A stretch of 64,000 bases of DNA, taken from contig JAPYUT010000002.1 of assembly GCA_029940475.1 (NCBI GenBank), forward strand, positions 66,934 to 130,933, in the 5' to 3' direction. The notes below the pieces were generated by a model. The model ran no database searches, was not told the DNA's origin, and saw only the letters and a list, made by a program, of their open reading frames with translations. Source of the stretch: Verrucomicrobiales bacterium (GTDB taxonomy: Bacteria > Verrucomicrobiota > Verrucomicrobiia > Verrucomicrobiales > DEV007). The position numbers were made by a program, and so were the translations under genes. Positions 59,913 through 64,000 of this stretch are shown one piece after another. Numbering within the stretch: position 1 is the first letter of the stretch; the number at the start of each line of letters is the position of its first letter.

Positions 59913-62900
59913 CTAGTCGGTTGAATTTATAGCTGTGACATCCAGCGAACTATTCACAAAAGTCGTGTCAATCGAACCGTCCGGTGTTACCCGGGCAACA
60001 CCCTTGCAGGGATGTCCTGCGTAAGTTCTAAACGATCCCATAATGACGGCATTGCTGTCAGCAAGCGGAATGACCCTGCGCACGGCACCGTCTGCACCGT
60101 TACCCGAATTGAAGGCACTATCAAAAGTTCCATCCGCATTGAGCACTGCCACACGTTGACGCTCGGCAGTTCCAATCCTGGTAAAGTCACCGCCGATCAG
60201 CAACCGGCCGTCTTCTTTGATGGCTACGCTGTATACCGGACCATTAATGCCGGGCGAAGTGAAACCGGAATCACGAGTGCCATCCGGCCTTAAATACCTG
60301 ATTGCTCCGGAAAAACTGCCCGCGTAAAGGACACCCCCCTCGGGCATGGTCATTATATGGTGGACGCTGCCAACTACGGGAATGTTACCATTGGCCAGTG
60401 ACAGGAGAGGATTCACGCTTCCATCCCCATTAAGTAATGCAAGGCAGGGCTGGTGAATATCGCCATAACCGTCGAATGCACCACCTGCGAGGATATTTCC
60501 ATCTTCAGTCAAACCCACTGCATGCACCGTGCCGTTAAAACCGGCAGTGCTGACTTGCTCCCAATGACCGCGCCATGGCTTCAATGGATCTTCCTGCACC
60601 CAGGCCATGCTGACTGTTCCCGACGGGCTGAAGGAAGAATCCACCGAACCCTCCGGGGTGAGAACCGCAATGCGGCGGTAAGATGGATTACCACTAACGC
60701 TGGTAAAACTACCCCCGATAACAATCCTGCCATCCTCCTTCTCTACTGCGGCAAGCACCTCTCCTCCCTCAATATTGACACTAAAGGGACGTAAAGTTCC
60801 ATCCGCTCCCAGCTTAGCCAGGCATGAACGGCTAACCCCCTTGACCCGGGTAAATCCTCCGCCAATCAGGACATCACCATCAGAAAGTTTCAAGACAACA
60901 TGAACACCGTTATCCGCACCTTCTCCAACATCGAAAGAAGCATCCAGATGTCCGCTGAAAGTGTTCAGTCGGGCAATATTTTCGCTCTTGACGACAAACT
61001 CGGCAGGAAACTCACCTGTCATAAGGGCGCGTCCATCCGAAGCGGTTTCAATCGCGTAAACCGAGGCACCATCCGGCAAATCCTCCGGCTGGTAACTTAA
61101 ATCGATATCACCATTGTTCTGCAGGCGTAAAAACGGCGAATTAACCATCGGGCTTGAAACCGTTGATATTAATTTTCCACCAACAAGAATCTTCCCGTCA
61201 TCGGTTATTGATGAGGAATAAACCTCCCACGAGCGAATTCCGTGCTTCGCTCCCAGGTTAAATGACCTATCAAGTGATCCATTGGTATCCAGACGCGCCA
61301 CACCTTTCCGCGACTTGTTATTCACACTGTTGAAAAGCCCGCCAATAAAGATCTTCCCGTCATCAAACATCTTGACGGTCCTGACCTCATTGTCAGCTCC
61401 GGTTCCCGGGTCAAAACTCGCGTCATTTTTACCATTGCCCAATACCCGGGCTATGTTGCTGCGTTGCACCCCATCAAACCTGGAAAACGTCCCGGCAATG
61501 ACAACCTTGCCGTCCTCCTGGACGGCCGCGGCATGCACAAAGCCAGCAACTCCCTCACTGGTATCAAAAGTCGGGTCATAACGGCCATTCATGTTGAGCC
61601 TGACAAGGCTGTAAGCCGGCTTGTAGTTGTAACGTGAAAAACAACCGCAAACGACCACCTTGTAGTCATTGAGTTGCGAGACCCCACCAATGCCGCCACT
61701 GAAAATGCGCTGATCCTGCAGCACAATGGCGTGCACCCATCCTGCCTCATCGCTATGCACAGCCTGACCGACATTAAAACTCCAATCAAGAGTTCCATCA
61801 GTATTCAGGCGAGTAAGTCCCTTGCGCCATATATTGTTGAATTTCTTGAATTTTCCGCCAACAAGGATCTTGCCGTCCGGTTGAATCGTAACTGCCAACA
61901 CATCGCCATCAAAGCCAAGGCCTGGATCGAATGATGTATCAAGGGATCCGTCAATATTGAAGCGGGCAATTCGATTACGATCCACTCCGTCAATAGAAGT
62001 AAATGCGCCGCCGACGATTGCCTTCCCGTCCGACTGGAGAGCAATACACTTGCCCCAGGAATCAAGTCCGGACCCGGGATTGAAATCTATAGCAAGCGGC
62101 CCTTCAACCAGGTGCTGTTTAAGATTCTGGAACGAGCTGTAGGTATTCTTCCGGAAATCCCCCCCAATGTAACCATCCCAGTTCGGCACATGCCACCTGG
62201 ACAGGCTTATTGAGTAAGGTGAACTGGGAGTAAACCACTGCGCATAACCACTCGGCCCGTAAACCCGGGCGCTTATATCTGCCCGCAAGCTTGAACCGGA
62301 GAAAAGGTCGAAAGCCCCGGTGTAGAGCGTTCCGCGATCTGGTTCTCCACTCTCATCATAACCCGGGTCACTACCATCAGTCGTATAGAAGATGCGCCAG
62401 CCCTCCGGCAAATTCGCAGAATCCCCAGCGGGATTCAGTGAGACTTGCTGACTCGGGGCATAATGGCCGTCTTCGATGACATCGCTTGTCGGTTGCAGCA
62501 GACTAATGCGGTTGATCTCGATAGTGGAGTAAACCGATTCGGAATCAATAAGCGCATCAGTATTGAGAGACTTGGCAACAATATTGATGGGTAAAGAATT
62601 TTTCGCTGCCCATTTGTCCAGGGAAAAATCAACACCAACACCGGGAAACCCGTTACTGAATGTGCCGCTTGCCCCGGTCGATGACACCAGAGGATCAACT
62701 CCCTCATAAGACCATAGGATATTAAACGAATCGGAATTCTGGTAACGATTCGGAATCTCGCCGGAATTGGTGAGTGCCACTGGTATAGAATTGACCTGTG
62801 CCACTGCCGGTTGATCGCCGGCTATCATAAGCCCGCCAACCTCCGGGTAGCTGACTCGGTACCCGGACGCCCCGGCAGCAATCATGAGTTGCACCGGATT

Positions 62901-63782
62901 GGCACTATAGACATTTGCCTGTACACGGCTGTCACCCCACGCATATTGATCAAGAGATGCCGAGAATGCCTGCATGGCATCACCTGGATTCAGATTAAAG
63001 GTTTCCCCGGAGTAAGCATGCCAGTTGCTGCCATCTTTAGAATAAAAAACCTGGGAAGATCCCGAAGGATTCGGGTTACTCAACTCCACCTGGAAGTCAT
63101 TAAAATCAGCAAGCTCATAAACACCGCCATCAGCCGAGAACGAAGGAGGATTCAGTGCCAGAGGACCGGGGGTGGTATTAGGCGATTCATAGGATGGCGG
63201 GGTGGTCGGATTAACACTGGCCAGACCAAACCTCTGAGGAAGACCATTACTGGAATCAAAATAATCCCAGACCCATGTGCTGTTCTTTGCAAGCTTAAGT
63301 GAAACTTCACGGTTTTCGGCTACCGGCTCAACAGGGACACTGTTCTCTTTCAGGCGAAACTCCGCTATCCCCCGTTCACCACCGAGAGCGATAACAAATC
63401 GCTCCTTCTTCGCATCCCACAACGCACGTGGCACCTTGGTGGCAGCCGCTTTCTCAGACTGCATGACAACCTCCAAGCGGGAATCCACCATGGATTCACG
63501 CAAGCCGGAAATCTGCTTGTGGTTATCCTCGGTAGTTACCGTTTTCAGTTTATCGATAATCGCCTGCGGGGAACTAAGCGTTCCAATTTCCCCACCATGG
63601 GTGAGATACATCCGCACAGCGGTATTAACAACGGCAACGTCCTGATTAAGTTTCTTGGACTTGACGGAGGTTCTCATCTCCGTGACGCCGGAGAAGGATA
63701 TGATTACAACGACCGCCAAAGCAGCGATGCAAATCATGACTTCGAGCAATGTGAAGGCTCGGTTTTGTTTGTTTGTGTTCAT
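59913..63782 (-). CDS. giant prepilin with delta-60 beta-propeller repeats
   Basis: This protein has 1289 residues from the ATG at 63782, placed so that a short leader MNTNKQNRA directly precedes the N-helix FTLLEVMICIAALAVVVIIS; Ala is at -1 and Glu at +5. Residues 30-165 form a pilin-like head with coiled segments. Residues about 180-590 are beta-rich and include chitobiase-like SQVFYSKDGSNWH and RIFYTTDGSDPGYDESGE motifs. About 590-1275 holds about 13 delta-60 (DUF5122-type) repeats, each with a F-G-G/DG-x-x-x-VGG-x-F core such as QPDGKILVGGKF, EDGKVVIAGTF and EDGRLLIGGDF, likely forming one or two beta-propellers. It heads the pilus operon and could cap the pilus as a tip adhesin (inference). 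Confidence 0.88.
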   Translation of the reverse strand: MNTNKQNRAFTLLEVMICIAALAVVVIISFSGVTEMRTSVKSKKLNQDVAVVNTAVRMYLTHGGEIGTLSSPQAIIDKLKTVTTEDNHKQISGLRESMVDSRLEVVMQSEKAAATKVPRALWDAKKERFVIALGGERGIAEFRLKENSVPVEPVAENREVSLKLAKNSTWVWDYFDSSNGLPQRFGLASVNPTTPPSYESPNTTPGPLALNPPSFSADGGVYELADFNDFQVELSNPNPSGSSQVFYSKDGSNWHAYSGETFNLNPGDAMQAFSASLDQYAWGDSRVQANVYSANPVQLMIAAGASGYRVSYPEVGGLMIAGDQPAVAQVNSIPVALTNSGEIPNRYQNSDSFNILWSYEGVDPLVSSTGASGTFSNGFPGVGVDFSLDKWAAKNSLPINIVAKSLNTDALIDSESVYSTIEINRISLLQPTSDVIEDGHYAPSQQVSLNPAGDSANLPEGWRIFYTTDGSDPGYDESGEPDRGTLYTGAFDLFSGSSLRADISARVYGPSGYAQWFTPSSPYSISLSRWHVPNWDGYIGGDFRKNTYSSFQNLKQHLVEGPLAIDFNPGSGLDSWGKCIALQSDGKAIVGGAFTSIDGVDRNRIARFNIDGSLDTSFDPGLGFDGDVLAVTIQPDGKILVGGKFKKFNNIWRKGLTRLNTDGTLDWSFNVGQAVHSDEAGWVHAIVLQDQRIFSGGIGGVSQLNDYKVVVCGCFSRYNYKPAYSLVRLNMNGRYDPTFDTSEGVAGFVHAAAVQEDGKVVIAGTFSRFDGVQRSNIARVLGNGKNDASFDPGTGADNEVRTVKMFDDGKIFIGGLFNSVNNKSRKGVARLDTNGSLDRSFNLGAKHGIRSWEVYSSSITDDGKILVGGKLISTVSSPMVNSPFLRLQNNGDIDLSYQPEDLPDGASVYAIETASDGRALMTGEFPAEFVVKSENIARLNTFSGHLDASFDVGEGADNGVHVVLKLSDGDVLIGGGFTRVKGVSRSCLAKLGADGTLRPFSVNIEGGEVLAAVEKEDGRIVIGGSFTSVSGNPSYRRIAVLTPEGSVDSSFSPSGTVSMAWVQEDPLKPWRGHWEQVSTAGFNGTVHAVGLTEDGNILAGGAFDGYGDIHQPCLALLNGDGSVNPLLSLANGNIPVVGSVHHIMTMPEGGVLYAGSFSGAIRYLRPDGTRDSGFTSPGINGPVYSVAIKEDGRLLIGGDFTRIGTAERQRVAVLNADGTFDSAFNSGNGADGAVRRVIPLADSNAVIMGSFRTYAGHPCKGVARVTPDGSIDTTFVNSSLDVTAINSTD

Positions 63783-63838
63783 TTTCTGGTGCTGTTTCTG
63801 TGTTTGTGAACCTCCTCGCACCTGTGGTTGATACATAA

Positions 63839-63865
63839 ATTATAGTTTTTATAGGAAATGGCAAG
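63839..63865 (-). promoter_or_regulatory. promoter of the giant prepilin/pilus operon
   Basis: On the minus strand an exact TATAAT (63844-63839) is preceded at 17 bases by CTTG (63865-63862), the same layout as the pilA promoter. A start of transcription near 63832 gives a leader of about 50 bases before the ATG at 63782. The remaining bases to 64000 are A+T-rich and without a recognised gene. Confidence 0.45.
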
Positions 63866-64000
63866 ATATTTTTATGGTTTCTATAATTTAAAAAATTTAC
63901 ACGCCCCTTTTCCCCATACATCCAAGGCAACTGTTTGATTTACAAGACATTAAGGAAATCCTAATCTTCTCTGCAAGAAAATTTCCCGAACTCCTTTCCC

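Overview
The window looks like a chromosomal segment of a verrucomicrobial bacterium (PVC superphylum, perhaps Opitutae). The evidence is the combination of a DUF1501 / PPC / DUF1549-DUF1553 / WD40-cytochrome cassette typical of Planctomycetes and Verrucomicrobia, a TIGR04073 exosortase-associated protein, a long chlamydia-like GreA, lamin-tail/CotH surface proteins and many prepilins. The lineage is inferred from gene content only. Shine-Dalgarno sequences are nearly absent before the genes, and several start codons lie very close to sigma70-like -10 boxes.

Layout. Positions 1-9019 (minus strand) hold a CotH/lamin-tail exoprotein cut by the window edge and a type II secretion-like set: two GspE-type ATPases in tandem, GspF and GspG. 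Next come housekeeping genes: a FtsB/DivIC-like protein, enolase and a long GreA on the minus strand, then a TIGR04073 protein, a strong terminator, and rpoA-rplQ on the plus strand. Positions 16.1-25.4 kb (plus) hold the PVC cassette of a Tat-exported DUF1501 protein, a PPC-domain protein, a large DUF1549/DUF1553 multi-CxxCH protein and a cytochrome c/WD40/coiled-coil protein, followed by a LysM lipoprotein. Positions 25.9-32 kb (minus) hold a SET-domain methyltransferase, a helical-repeat membrane protein, a hybrid histidine kinase and an orphan PotD-like lipoprotein. Positions 32-38.3 kb carry a MATE exporter, a translationally coupled phosphatidylserine decarboxylase/amidinotransferase pair, an MtfA-type peptidase, a class 3 lipase and YaaA.

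Positions 38.47-43.40 kb (plus) form a compact type VII secretion-like operon: a WXG100 protein, a coiled-coil protein, a second very short WXG100-like protein and a 1304-residue membrane FtsK/SpoIIIE ATPase. htpG and three small unknown genes follow. Positions 47.26-63.8 kb (minus) form an almost complete type IV pilus locus: PilB, several prepilins, PilC, minor pilins, PilP/O/N/M-like proteins and PilT. At its head is a giant prepilin of about 1289 residues carrying about 13 delta-60 (beta-propeller) repeats. No secretin or prepilin peptidase gene is present in the window.

The two most interesting systems are the giant beta-propeller prepilin heading the pilus operon, and the minimal WXG100/FtsK secretion cluster. 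No tRNA, rRNA, CRISPR array, insertion sequence or prophage was seen.
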